From Polychytrium aggregatum (taxonomy: Eukaryota; Chytridiomycota; Chytridiomycetes; Polychytriales), in the NCBI RefSeq assembly GCF_025602895.1, contig NW_026516217.1:682001-746000 (forward strand): a stretch of 64,000 bases of DNA, read 5' to 3'. The translations under genes and the position numbers were made by a program. The notes under the pieces are model-generated. The model did no database searches. It saw only the letters and a program-made list of their open reading frames with translations, and was not told where the DNA came from. Within the stretch, counting starts at the first letter, position 1; every line of letters starts with the position of its first letter. This document shows positions 23,841-34,200 of the stretch, piece by piece.

Positions 23841-24240
23841 GCCTTGATGCCATGCCGCATTTCCAGAGGCGATGACGACCTCGGTCTCCTTGGTCATACT
23901 CTTTGTCTATGGCTGCAATGGGTGGGTGGGTGTGTCCAGGTTCCAGAGAAGAACAACTGTTCTAGCTCAAAGCGGTGCGCCTCATTTCGTTTTGGGAACA
24001 CTCTGTCGAGCCCTTCTTTCCGGTATCGGATCGCCACGCCGCGCCTCCACGACCCTGGTTCGTCCATTCGCACACGCGTTCTGACTGATTCACAGGCGCA
24101 TTGTACCCGGCGAATAATGCTACACACCGACCATCTGACCAATTCCTGCACCTGCCCCTTGTGCTTGCTTGCATCCACCGGGTCCTTTGACCTTCCCATC
24201 AGCAGCAAGCAGGACGCCGGAGCTCAATGGCGACTCGGCC

Positions 24241-24343
24241 AATCTATCGCCATCTCCAGCTCCATCTCCATCGCCATCTCCAGCTCCATCTCCATCGCCA
24301 TCTCCAGCTCCATCTCCAGCTCCATCTCCAACGCCATCTCACC
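24241..24343. repeat. ATCTCC/AGCTCC/ATCGCC hexamer repeat
   Basis: A degenerate hexanucleotide array of pyrimidine-rich units, about 270 bp upstream of the ODAD4-like start codon. Non-coding. Confidence 0.85.
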
Positions 24344-24611
24344 TCTTCCGTAACCTTGACAGCCCTAATCTGACGGTACGTTGTAGTCAGGCATGCACGT
24401 CTTCACAAGTAAACGACGAGCCCCCGACCGGAAACAATCCACATTTTCGCAGCGGGTGTCAATTGCCTCCTGACCATGCCGGACAGCGCCGGTTCGCACT
24501 CACCGCCTCTCGGCCATTATCGGTTCACACGCCCTTGCTGTAAACCCTCGTCTGGCTATCCCATCGGAACGACTCATGGTGTGACCCCCAACATCATATA
24601 GTCTTGATCAA

Positions 24612-25661
24612 ATGCCAAAGTCCCAAGCCCAGAAGGCCTCCAATAGCAGTCTGGGCGATGGCGGCGGCGGCAAGAAGCCTCTGCCGCCCAAGCCGGCCAC
24701 CACCGACTCGAGTGGCGAACCCATCGACCCCAACAAGGCTACGCCCGAAGTCATCTTTAGCACCATGCGAGCCGAGGGAGACTTGCTTGCCCGCCAAGGC
24801 GACTTTCTCAATGCCACCAAGGCGTACACCCTGGCCCTGGAGATCCGGCCCGACGACTTGTGTTCGCTCATTGCCCGGTCACGGTGCTACACCCTGACGG
24901 GCGAGCCCCAGCTCGGTCTCGAAGACGCCGAGCATGCGCTGCGGGTCGATCCGGCCTCGATCCGCGGCCTCTACCAGCGGGCCGAAGCACTCTATACCAT
25001 CGGTGACTTTGAGACCGCCTTGGTACACTACCACCGCGGCCACATGCAGCGGCCCGAGATTGTCGACTTTGAGATGGGCATTGTCAAGGCGTGCGAGGCC
25101 ATCAAGGAAGCCATCGAGCGCATCGACCCCACACGCATGAAGGAGCAGCGACGCAGGATGCTCGAGCAGGAGCGCCTCGCCTCCCCGACCCTCAGCATCA
25201 TCAAGCCGGCAGACTTACATGCCGGGCTGCCGCTGCCTCCGCCCGCCGGCATCCCCAAGAAGTTCCGGGCAAGGAGCGCTGGGAGTAGCAGGGGCAGCAA
25301 CTACGGCAGTCGTATCGGGAGTGCCCGCGGACCCAAGGCCGCCCTTGCGCCCCTCGACGGCAACAGCGCCGAGGTGCAAAAGAACCTCCTCGAAGAGATG
25401 TACGACGACAAGGTCTTCTTCCAGGAGCTCGCCCAGGACGAATGCCTGCTGCGTGCCGGCAAAGGCGAGATTGCCGACCTGATCAACGAAGGGCTTCGGT
25501 ACTTTGATGCCCGCATCGAGTTCTGGCGCCAGCGCAATCCTGCTGGTGTTCATGCCGTCACCGTGCCCAACCCGCTGCGAGATCGGTTCCGAAGCCGCAT
25601 CAACTTTGCCAGAGACGCTCAGGCCATCGCTGTCGACCGGAGGATCATGAGCATGAGGTAA
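24612..25661 (+). CDS. ODAD4: Outer dynein arm docking complex TPR protein (TTC25/ODAD4-like)
   Basis: A single open frame of 349 residues. N-terminal TPR repeats match TTC25/ODAD4: MRAEGDLLARQGDFLNATKA, SLIARSRCYTLTGEPQLGLE, then GLYQRAEALYTIGDFETALV and HYHRGH. The family-specific region that follows the TPRs is also present: LLEEMYDDKVFFQELAQDE, then EIADLINEGLRYFDARIEFW and RQRNP. ODAD4 helps attach outer dynein arms to axonemal doublets, so this is a flagellum gene. Animal orthologues are longer, with a second C-terminal TPR array; here the frame stops at MSMR-TAA, and I see no ORF for such an array in the next 800 bp. The stop overlaps a perfect splice donor (AG then GTAATC), so a further short exon cannot be excluded. 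The start is the first Met of the frame. Confidence 0.85.
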   Translation: MPKSQAQKASNSSLGDGGGGKKPLPPKPATTDSSGEPIDPNKATPEVIFSTMRAEGDLLARQGDFLNATKAYTLALEIRPDDLCSLIARSRCYTLTGEPQLGLEDAEHALRVDPASIRGLYQRAEALYTIGDFETALVHYHRGHMQRPEIVDFEMGIVKACEAIKEAIERIDPTRMKEQRRRMLEQERLASPTLSIIKPADLHAGLPLPPPAGIPKKFRARSAGSSRGSNYGSRIGSARGPKAALAPLDGNSAEVQKNLLEEMYDDKVFFQELAQDECLLRAGKGEIADLINEGLRYFDARIEFWRQRNPAGVHAVTVPNPLRDRFRSRINFARDAQAIAVDRRIMSMR

Positions 25662-26462
25662 TCTATTACGGGCGTCGGTGGTGGCTGTGGCCACACGGTC
25701 AACGAGTCGCTTGGCTGCCGAAGCACTGAACACTCTGATCCAGGAGTCGCTTTGGGGGTGTACTTCCTGGCTGACATCTACTGACATGCTCTCTGACGCC
25801 CTCTCGTTGTGCACAAGTTACATTGGTGTCCCAAAGAAGGCTCCGAGCAAGCAGGTCCCCTCCCAGACGCGGTAATCCGTCAAGCCGGTGTCTCCGATCC
25901 CGGCGTGCCACATCCTTGGAGCTGCCGCGATTGAGGTGGCAGGCCGAGTGCTTGCCTTGCAGAAGTGGTTCAAGTGACCTGACAAAGATATACTCTCTTT
26001 ATATATACCTCTGCTCGTGAGAGGGAGCAGCGGGTGCCTGGGTCTCTCTGCTGCAGCCGCAACAAAGCAGGGCACTCTGGTTGACCAACTCGTGCCTCGA
26101 GAGGGGCTGGATGAATGATGATTGCTCCATGGTCTCTGCGTTTTCCACACCACTGTTGGGGTCTGTGCTTCATGAGGAACGAGCGGGCGTTGGATCTGGA
26201 GGCCATGCTGGCACAGGCGGTGGTGATTATGGGTGCTGCTCGCCGCTACTCGGGATCTGCGAACACACCCATGTGCCATGTCGCCACCAGCGCGCCGGCT
26301 TGGATCGCCGTGTGGCGCATGCGCGTCGGCTCCGCCTGGTCGCTCTGCCGATTTTCCGCCGCCTCTCTCGCCACCACCACCACTCTTCCCCTCGACGCCG
26401 CCCTCGCCAGCATCCAAGCCCGCATCCCCACCCGCACCTTCTTCTCCACCCATACTTGCACC
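25662..26462. other. Intergenic between ODAD4-like and oxidase genes
   Basis: No supported gene. A plus open frame at 25678-25875 might hold a terminal ODAD4 exon, but it has no recognisable homology. Confidence 0.45.
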
Positions 26463-27403
26463 ATGTACACGCACACGAACTGGAGGCGGCAACTGGAGCA
26501 GTCCTTTGCAGGGAACGGCGGTATTCTCAATTGCAGTGGGTGTCACACCACACCTCCCTTCTCGTCTTGGGCCGCAGCCAGCATATCCCTGTTTTGCACA
26601 ATTCCTTCCCTTGACTGATTGTGGATCTCTCCTTGGCTGCCCCTCTTCTTGCCTCGGCCACAGGCTTTGCCCAGCTGGCCACCATCGGTACTGATGGACG
26701 CCCGGCAAACCGAACCGTCGTAATCCGAGGCATCCATAGCGTCTTGGTCTCGGCTTTTCCCGATAGCCCCGCGACAGGGTCCAGGGTATTCTTTGAGGTT
26801 GCAACAGACCGCAGAAGCAACAAATGCAGGGAGATCCTCCATAACAACTTTGGCGAGCTCTGCATGTATGTTTCTTGCTCCCCCGTCCATTCTTCTGTCG
26901 CCTCTCACTGCAAAAGTCGGCATAGGCGACCCTCCACGAACCCCATCGGCGACTCTCTGACCCTCTCTGTTCCCATTCGCACCAGGTACTTTTCTGGCAC
27001 CTGGGAGCAGTTCCGATTCGCCGGGCGGCTCTATCATATCCATAACCAGGTTCCGCAGCATGCCGGCCTGGCTGGCATCTCGCCAGAAGAGCTCGAGGCC
27101 GAGCGGTACCGAGTGTGGAAATATGTAATCAGCGAAAACACCCGCCAGTCGTTCGTCGGACCCACCCCAGGCACGTCCACGAATAATTTTGAGGACCAGA
27201 CGCTGTTGAGCGCTCAAGTCGAGGCAAAGTCATCCCAGACGTCGGCGAGCGATCTCGGATACGAAAACTTTTCGCTTTTGCTGTTTGAGCCCGATCGGGT
27301 TGACTACTTGCAGCTTAGCACCAGACCCCACAGCCGCACCATCTTCAAGAGCTCTCCTGGGTTGGGTGTCGAGCAGTGGTCGTTCGAAAACGTCAATCCC
27401 TGA
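26463..27403 (+). CDS. Pyridoxamine-phosphate-oxidase-like FMN-binding split-barrel protein (Alr4036 family)
   Basis: Three exons (26463-26535, 26664-26865, 26986-27403) give 230 residues with the frame kept at phases 1 and 2. The core FAQLATIGTDGRPANRTVVI and the later ATDRRSNKCREI, ELCMYFSGTWEQFRFAGRL are typical of the Alr4036-type FMN-binding flavin reductase/oxidase family related to PNPOx. RPANRTVV and the FSGTWEQFR strand line the FMN phosphate and isoalloxazine sites in this fold. The C-terminus (LLLFEPDRVDYLQL, then SRTIF and WSFENVNP) is also family-typical. Family members are annotated as pyridoxamine 5'-phosphate oxidases in fungi, but activity on PNP/PMP is often unproven. The start MYTHTNWRRQLEQSF fits the usual short N-terminal helix. 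Confidence 0.85.
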
Positions 27404-27827
27404 GGCCGTTGCGACGAGCGCTTTCTCCGGTGCAGACATTCGATTGTCTCCAATATACCAGTCATATCGGTGATATATTGGGTGCAGCGTTCAGAGATGT
27501 CTCAGTCGAGAGCGGTACCGACCCGGCGTGGACATGCACTCACAGACAGGGCGACATTCCGTCAAAGCAGCCTTCGCCAGCATCAGCCATTCGAAGAGCC
27601 GCGTGTATTGTCCAAGGTTGGCGTGGCGTGCATACTTGTGTTTTGCAGTGACATTCCTGCAAGGAGCGGGGTCCTCAGATCGGCAGGTAGCTTCGCAGAA
27701 TCCGGATCATCACTGAGAGGGAGTTGGGTGGAGGTGACAGTTGGCAAGCGTGAGCATCAGGGGGTAGGACTGGGAGCCCGTATTAATCCGCATGGCGCCG
27801 AGGAGCACGCAAAGAGGTCTGCGGACC

Positions 27828-28145
27828 TCACCCGCAGCCAGATGCCAGAAGATGCCAGAAGATGCCATCTTCCAGCGCCCCCGATGCCTTACGGCGATGC
27901 TCGCGATACGCACCCATTCGCCCCAGCATGCGGGAGAGCACAGGGAGGATGATCGGAGCGACAACGAGGGCCACGGTCTTCAAATCAAAGTCGTCGTCGT
28001 CTTCGTCGGCATCGCCACCGTGGTCCGAGTCGTCGTCAAAGACATCGGTATCGTCGAGGCCTTCCTCGTTCAGGGCAGCGTGCCGGCCGAGATGCAGGGC
28101 TTCCGTCAGGCGGTCGACCAGGGAGGTCATGGCGATCAAAGTCAA
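27828..28145 (-). CDS. Small acidic protein with a hydrophobic C-terminal segment, unknown function
   Basis: I do not recognise this protein. An open frame of 105 codons (preferred start MTSLVDRLTEALHLGRHAAL, five codons in) has an amphipathic N-terminus, a dense acidic block (DDTDVFDDDSDHGGDADEDD) and then a hydrophobic segment, LKTVALVVAPIILPVLSRML, flanked by basic residues. This is compatible with a tail-anchored or small mitochondrial or peroxisomal membrane protein. Coding quality drops after GRMG, where GTGCGT could be a splice donor, so the last 30 residues are doubtful. It is divergent from DSK2 with about 250 bp between start codons. Confidence 0.5.
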   Translation of the reverse strand: MTLIAMTSLVDRLTEALHLGRHAALNEEGLDDTDVFDDDSDHGGDADEDDDDFDLKTVALVVAPIILPVLSRMLGRMGAYREHRRKASGALEDGIFWHLLASGCG

Positions 28146-28398
28146 GTGCTGGGGGCGGCTGGATCAGCACGAACAGAACCGAAACAGCACCGAGACGGCC
28201 GCGAGGGCATCTCGCCATGCTCTCGCCATGCTCTCGCCATGCTCTCGCCATGCTCTCGTCCTCGCGGCCCTGCATTTCTCATCCCCTGCGTCGCATCATC
28301 GATTGCCCGTTGCAGCACATCCATCGCCCATCTCGTCGCCGATCTCATTCATCGATCTCATCCACCGATCCATTCACAGCCGCTGCAGCAGCTCCGCC
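28146..28398. promoter_or_regulatory. Divergent promoter region with ATGCTCTCGCC repeat
   Basis: The 253 bp between the small acidic protein gene and DSK2 contain four to five copies of an 11-base unit, CATGCTCTCGC (28213-28260). No further motif is identified. Confidence 0.5.
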
Positions 28399-29746
28399 AT
28401 GGCCGTCATCACCGTCCACATCAAATCATCCAACGACAACAAGTTTCCTGTCTCGGTCGACTCGGATGCTGCCGTTTCCGAGCTCAAGGCCAAGATCGCT
28501 GAGCAGCTGGCCTCCACGCCCAATCCAACCCCCGCCGAGAGTCTGCGTCTGATCTTTGCCGGCCGGGTGCTCAAGGACGAGCAGACGCTCTCTGAATGCA
28601 AGGTTGCGGACGGCCACACGTGAGTGCTTCTGGGCAGTGTCGGCCTGTCGCCTCAGCATCGTCTCGGCGTATCATCGTGCTCCTCCTGGCCGTCGATATG
28701 CCCTGGGCCAGTATCGCTGCCCGATTGTTGTATCGCCGCATCGTGTACGTGACTTTCAGCGACCGCATGCCGAAAGCCGGCGACTCACCGTCTGCCTCGG
28801 ATGTTCATTTCCTCGCAGCATCCACATGGTTCGTGGCAATGCCCCTCGGGCTGCACCCGCAACCCCAGCATCGGCAGCGGCCCCTGCTCCCGTCCCCGTT
28901 CCCGTTCCCGCTGCTGCTGCTGCTGCTGCTGCTGCTGCATCGACCACTCCGGCTTCAAGCACCGGCATCCCTGCCGCCACCGCCCCTGCTGGATCAACGA
29001 CCGCCCCGGCGAATCCCTTTGCTGCACTTGGGGGCCTGCCGCCCGCGTTTGGCGGAATGCCTGGAGGCTTTGGCGGCATCCTCGGCAGCCCAAGTGGTCT
29101 GCCTGGAAATGCAGGCGGCATGCCCGGCAACATGGACCCCAACCTCATGGCCAACCTGATGTCCAACCCTGCGATCCTGGCCAGCATGGGCCAACTGTTC
29201 TCCAACCCCCAGTTCCTGGATCTCATGATCGCCTCGAACCCCCAGCTTGCCCAGGTCATGACCCCGCAAATGCGGGAGATGATGCACACGGAAGAGTTCC
29301 GCAGAATGATCAGCGATCCGAACGTGCTTCGGGCGACGATGGCTCTCGGAGGCATGAACGGCATGAACGGCATGGGTGGCTTTGGCGGCATGCCTGGCCT
29401 CGGAGGCCTCGGAGGCATACCCGATCCCGCCAGCTATGGCGGCGGCTTCAACCCGAACGCAGCGACCCCAGCGGCCGATCCAACTGCCACCGGCACCGCT
29501 GCCCCGGCCCCTGGCTCCTTCGCTCCTGCCTTCAACCCGGCCCTCCTCCAGATGCTCATGAACGCCAATGCGGCTCCTCCCCAGCCCCAGGGCCCGCCAG
29601 AGGAGATCTACCAGACCCAGCTCCGCCAGCTGCAGGAGATGGGCTTCTACGATGCCGCCGAGAATGTGCGTGCTCTCACCCGGACCAACGGCAATGTCGA
29701 GGCTGCGATTGAATGGCTCTTCAGCCACCCGCCCGGCCGCGGATAA
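28399..29746 (+). CDS. DSK2: Ubiquilin / Dsk2-type proteasome shuttle factor
   Basis: Two exons (28399-28619 and 28819-29746) give 382 residues. An N-terminal ubiquitin-like domain (ITVHIKSS, LRLIFAGRVLKDEQTL, GHTIHMVRG) joins precisely across the intron, because ubiquilins have DGHTIHLV here. A poly-Ala/Pro linker, partly from a CTG run, follows. Next come STI1-type repeats with NPAILASMGQLFSNPQFLDL and MTPQMREMMHTEEFRRMISD. A C-terminal UBA domain (QLRQLQEMGFYDAAENVRAL, then GNVEAAIEWLF) ends the protein. Dsk2 binds polyubiquitin through UBA and the proteasome through UBL, delivering substrates for degradation. Length is close to yeast Dsk2. All expected domains are intact. Confidence 0.95.
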
Positions 29747-30136
29747 GCGCTCGAATGACCCGGCGTTTTCTCGCCTGCAGTGCCATCGGCTCTTTCGCTT
29801 GGCCACCGCTTCTCGACAACGCTCTGCCTCCTCTATCCGCCACATCGTCGATTTGCCCGACCCCTCTATCCATCTATCTATTGATCTGCCAATCTGTCTC
29901 GGCGTGTTTGTTGGCTGTCTTCGGCGATGGCCACCCGTCCTCCTCGGCTAGGCTCCATCTCCTCCCCAGGCTCAAACCGGCGTTTGCGCTCTGGAGCAGT
30001 GCAAGTTGGCGTCCTGACCGATCCGAGGCTCGAATAAAATTGTTGCGCTGCAACCAAGCTGTATTTTGACAAAGTCATCCGGTCGGGCTTGGAGCTGCGG
30101 CAGCGCCGATCCACACCATGGCCAGCCGACCGATTC
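29747..30136. other. Convergent 3' intergenic region
   Basis: The 390 bp between the ends of DSK2 (plus) and the HAD hydrolase (minus) hold no gene. An AATAAA-type signal is seen near 30034 on the plus strand, a candidate DSK2 polyadenylation signal. Confidence 0.5.
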
Positions 30137-30865
30137 CTACAGCGGGGCTGCATCTGCCGCGACATTCGAGCTCGCATCTTGGTGCGGTCGTGCATCAAGA
30201 TCCTTGATGATGTCGTGCACATCTAGCAACTGAATATCGCCATTGATGTGGACTGCATGGATGCCGACTTTGCGAGCGCCTTGGACGTGCTGGATGCTGT
30301 CGTCGAAAAATACGGTCTCCTCCGGAGCGAGCGAGCCCAGTGGACATGCTTCCAGGACGTGATGGAAGGTCTCCTCGTCGGGCTTGCGCATTCCGATCTT
30401 GTGGGAGTAGAAGATGCGCTCAAAGAGCGAGATCCATGTCGGGAGGCCGCCCTCGACGTCCCGCTCGATGATACGGTCGACTTCCTTCTCGTGCACTTCG
30501 TTGATGTTGGAGAGCAAGAAAATGCGATATCCGAGTCCTTGGAGTCGCTGCAGGAAGCGGATGTGGGCCATCGGGATATCCAACAGCATGGCGTTCCAGG
30601 CTGCATCGAGTGCCGAGTCCGAAGCCGATCCCAGCTGCTTCGGAAAGATCGCACGAAGATAGGCATGGATGGTTTGGCCGTCCTCCGAGCCGATGTTGTG
30701 CTGGCCCCGCTCAAAGGCGTTCATGAACCCGGACTGTCGGTGCTGCGAGAATATTTGGTTGAAGTCGTCGATGCCAAAGCTGTCCTTGAAGGCTTTGGAT
30801 GTCAGGTTGTAGTCGAGGTTGAGGATGACCCCGCCGAGGTCGAAGATCACGTTGCGGATGACCAT
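30137..30865 (-). CDS. HAD-superfamily hydrolase (subfamily IA), possibly acquired from bacteria
   Basis: An intronless 242-residue protein with all HAD motifs: motif I VIFDLGGVILNLDY (the second catalytic Asp is replaced by Gly, as in the YihX-like branch), motif II FLLSNINEVH, a motif III lysine near YSHKIGMRKPDEETF, and motif IV ETVFFDDSIQHVQGARKVGI. AWNAMLLDIPMAHIRFLQRL lies in the cap. The pattern 'IRN-IFDLGGVILNLDY', 'AWNAMLLDIP', 'LLSN.NE.H' and 'SHKIGMRKPD' is what I associate with sugar-phosphatase-like HAD proteins of Bacteroidota; the substrate is unknown. The start MVIRNVIF is the natural start of this fold, although the frame is open further upstream. It lies 376 bp downstream of TARBP1, on the same strand. 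Confidence 0.85.
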   Translation of the reverse strand: MVIRNVIFDLGGVILNLDYNLTSKAFKDSFGIDDFNQIFSQHRQSGFMNAFERGQHNIGSEDGQTIHAYLRAIFPKQLGSASDSALDAAWNAMLLDIPMAHIRFLQRLQGLGYRIFLLSNINEVHEKEVDRIIERDVEGGLPTWISLFERIFYSHKIGMRKPDEETFHHVLEACPLGSLAPEETVFFDDSIQHVQGARKVGIHAVHINGDIQLLDVHDIIKDLDARPHQDASSNVAADAAPL

Positions 30866-31240
30866 GGTGCTGTTCCGGCCAGATGACGATGAGCAAAGGA
30901 GCCCGGGGATGATCCGACAGCGACGCCGGATCGAGACGGCGACAGCAATCCGCACACCACAGCGAGCGCAGAAAGCGGTCCAAGCAAATGGCTGCCATGG
31001 CCGCCATGGCCCGCTCGTTCGTCCTCCAGCAGATGCAGCTCTGTGCAGCACAGCATGGCCGTGACGAGCCCATGCGAGGCAGATGATTGGAGGCACCCAG
31101 GCTTCGGCATGCCGATCGAATGAGATGTATATTCGCTCACCCGAGAGCACTTGTACTTCTGAGTACTTGCGGCAGCACCGACTCTCTTCCAACCCTCCTT
31201 CCCCTCCCCCTCCCCTCCCTGAGTACCCAGCGACCCTTGG

Positions 31241-34200
31241 CTAGCCCAGTGCAATTTGCTTGGTGTACTCCCACACAATCAGAGCGCCGCTGACGTGGAC
31301 ATTGAGCGATCTGGACCGGACAGATACGACAAGCGTTAGGAGCGGGGACTGATAACAGCCCAGAGCGCCTCTGCACTCAGACAGCGTCAGAGTCTCGCTC
31401 ATACCTAATCACTCCATACTGCGGGATCTCCAGAATGTGGTCGAGAAGGGGGAGAAGGTTTGGTGTAATGCCTTGCCGCTCCTTACCTGCGTGGATGCGC
31501 ACCCAAATCGAAAAGCATCAGTTGCGACGTTCTCTGGCACAAGGTCATCATCCCAAATGGCGATGGCAATGGTCCGGGGCGTTGTGCTGTTCTTACCGAG
31601 AACCAGAACACTCTTTTTGGGAAAGGCGAAACGCTCGATTGAGACGCTGTTGGTGGCTTGCTCGATGCCAAGCAGCGAGTAGCCCTCCTCCTTCTTCTTG
31701 AGCAGATACTCCGTCAGGCCACTTTCCTTGACCTGGGTCGGGCGAGCCAACAGTGCGAGTAAGATTCCTGCCTATTCCGGCGACGATCACTTGCGGGACG
31801 CTTTTCAGCGGCAACACATACCTCGAGCATCGGCATCCATCGGTCGGCCGTCACCGCCAGTCCTTGGAATATTGGGTCGTCCTTGATCTGAGCGTCGACA
31901 CAAGCGGATCGTTGCTCAGCCGCGACACAGTCGCAATCCGGTCGTCGCCCTGGGAGAACCGTGGTCTGATCCTCGGTGCATTGGCTGCGTAGCTTACCTT
32001 CAAGTTGTCAACGACCAGCAACTCTGCATTGAAAATCTCACAGGTTCTGCACAGTCCACCCAAGTTGGGCGCTTTGGAGATCAAGCTGGCAACCACAATC
32101 AACGGATGGCGGATCTTCTGCATTGCGGGGACATTGCTCATGTCAGCGCTTTCGGGTCCATCCTGCTCACGCCAAATGACTCGCGCATGTGGGAACAGAG
32201 GCCTCCTTCCGGCCCAAACTGTGCATCATGGCCAACCTTTTGTCGATCTTCTCGCTCTCTAGACAAGTCGATGTCGGTCTCCATCATTGCTTCCCATGGA
32301 ACAATCTTTCTTTGGATAGGGCCGTCGATCTCGGCTACACTGTCGTCAGCATGGCCATCGGATCGGCGTTTGTTCTCATATGCCTCACCGTAGCTGGCGA
32401 GGTAGTGTGAATGCATTTTAGCTTGTCATTCCACAGAACTTCCCCAGTCGGATCGAGTCATGCTACTCACATTGCAGCTAGGTCTTGATTCCACCTCTCC
32501 CGAGCGAACCCGGGAGAAGCCAGCGGAAGTGAGCGGCCATCGGCTGGGTTGACGCGCGCGAAGGCGAGCTGATGCATTAAAGTCGTTCGGCCCCGAGGTG
32601 TTGGCGTTGATGACAGGGACGAGGGTCGAATCAGCAATGAATACGACCTCAAAACCGGCATCCGACCCAACACGCCTAGAGCTCTATGTATCCGAAAGCA
32701 GCGGCGATGAAAAGCGCCGTGCGGCGATCGCTAGTTCACCAAAGTTGATGCAGACACAGCTGTGGGTATCCAGTCGAGACACACCATCCATGTCCCTCGC
32801 TGATAGAATGCCTGCTTACTGTACCCACCGCAGCGACTCGCTCCTCCTCGACAATGTCCTGCACAATCATTGATCCCCGGAAGATAAACTCGAGCGTAAC
32901 GTCCTTGAGCGGGTCGAACCCGCCTCCCAAGATATACGACTTGTCGCACTTCTCGCGGTACTTGATACAGTCGGCGTTGTCGGTAATGAACTTTGCCATG
33001 TGCGTCCCAAACATCTGTCCTTCGACGACTTCACGGAGATGCTCGTGCGACGAGCAATACGACCACGCCCGGAAGAGGGCATACTGGCTGAACAGCCGAA
33101 TCGTAAAGTGGTGGCTGGTCGTCCATGGCGATGCAAGCACAAATATCTGAAATAGCGGTACGAGCAGCAGACCCTCATCAGCATGAGGGTTTCGGATGCG
33201 TGGGATAGCTGCAGTCAATACTGACCTTTTCGAAATAGCTCCTCTGGAAGGCCGGGTCCAGGTGATCGCCGACATGGACAGCAACGGTGAGGAGAGAGCT
33301 CACCAGTTGGGCCCGAGCGGATACATTGGCGAGCATGCTGGTTCCGCATCAGAGGTTAGATCCATAAGCCGGCCTCGCAGCTTCAAACTAGCTCCGCGAA
33401 GGAGGCACAAGAGGAGACCGACGGGTTGGTGGACAAGTGCTCGTGGATATAGCGCCAGTCTCGCCGGAAGATGGGGGGAGGGTGTAGACACAAACACTTA
33501 CGTCCAGGCTTGCTCCATGGTCGACGGATAGGCGATGGCGATGCGCATCACCGCCCACTCGATGTAGAAACGGGTCGACACAATGTGCTCTCTCTCCATG
33601 CATTTCAGAAGCAGCCCCATATACCCCGGGGCCTCGCTCTCTTCCACAAAATGCAGGATAACGTGCACAGCAGTCCACAGGCGGACCTACAGATCGTGAG
33701 ATGGAGTCGCATCAGTTGGGCATCATCGAATGGGGTTGTCGAAGCTGCGATCAATCGTCTGGCCATGCATCACATCTGCAGGCTTGATCTCAAGCCGCGT
33801 TGCCCACCTGCTTCTTGTGGTTGAAAGTGTCCATGTGCCTGGCTTCAAACTCCCCACAGACATGTCGCTCCAGCAGTGCCCGGAGGAGCTTCAGAGCCAC
33901 TTGGGCCTCATGTGGGTTGCTGCGGTCCAGGCGCGACAACAAGTCATTCATCTCGACACGGACAATGTAGTCGTTGAGCGAAAAGTTCCAACCAGCCGTC
34001 CTGACCAATTTGGAATAGCAGTCACGGATGTGATCAGAAACGATGCAGACTCGCTCCTCACAAGGGAGAGCGCGTTGCAGCAGATCGGCACCGACTGTTC
34101 TTGGCAGACAAAATGAATAGCAGTTGACAGGCGTGCTCTACCCGCTCATCTCGTCCAGCTCCTCCTTGGCGTGCGTTTCTTGGTTCAGCTTGAGGGCGAT

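Larger units (their letters stand above)
22753..24611. other. Intergenic region with simple repeats and a transposon remnant
   Basis: This is the 3' flank of the forkhead gene and the 5' flank of the ODAD4-like gene. It contains TCTG/TGAC repeats (23267-23321), a CT-rich tract (23397-23440), a 54-bp transposon-derived fragment (23787-23840) and an ATCTCCAGCTCC/ATCGCC repeat (24241-24343). No gene is supported. Confidence 0.6.

Noticed and set aside
28756-29845. Long minus-strand frames opposite DSK2
   Set aside because: Antisense shadows of the Met/Pro/Gly-rich DSK2 coding exon.
32900-32935. tRNA-like GGGTCGAACCC motif
   Set aside because: It lies in a TRM3 coding exon, and no cloverleaf arms can be built around it.
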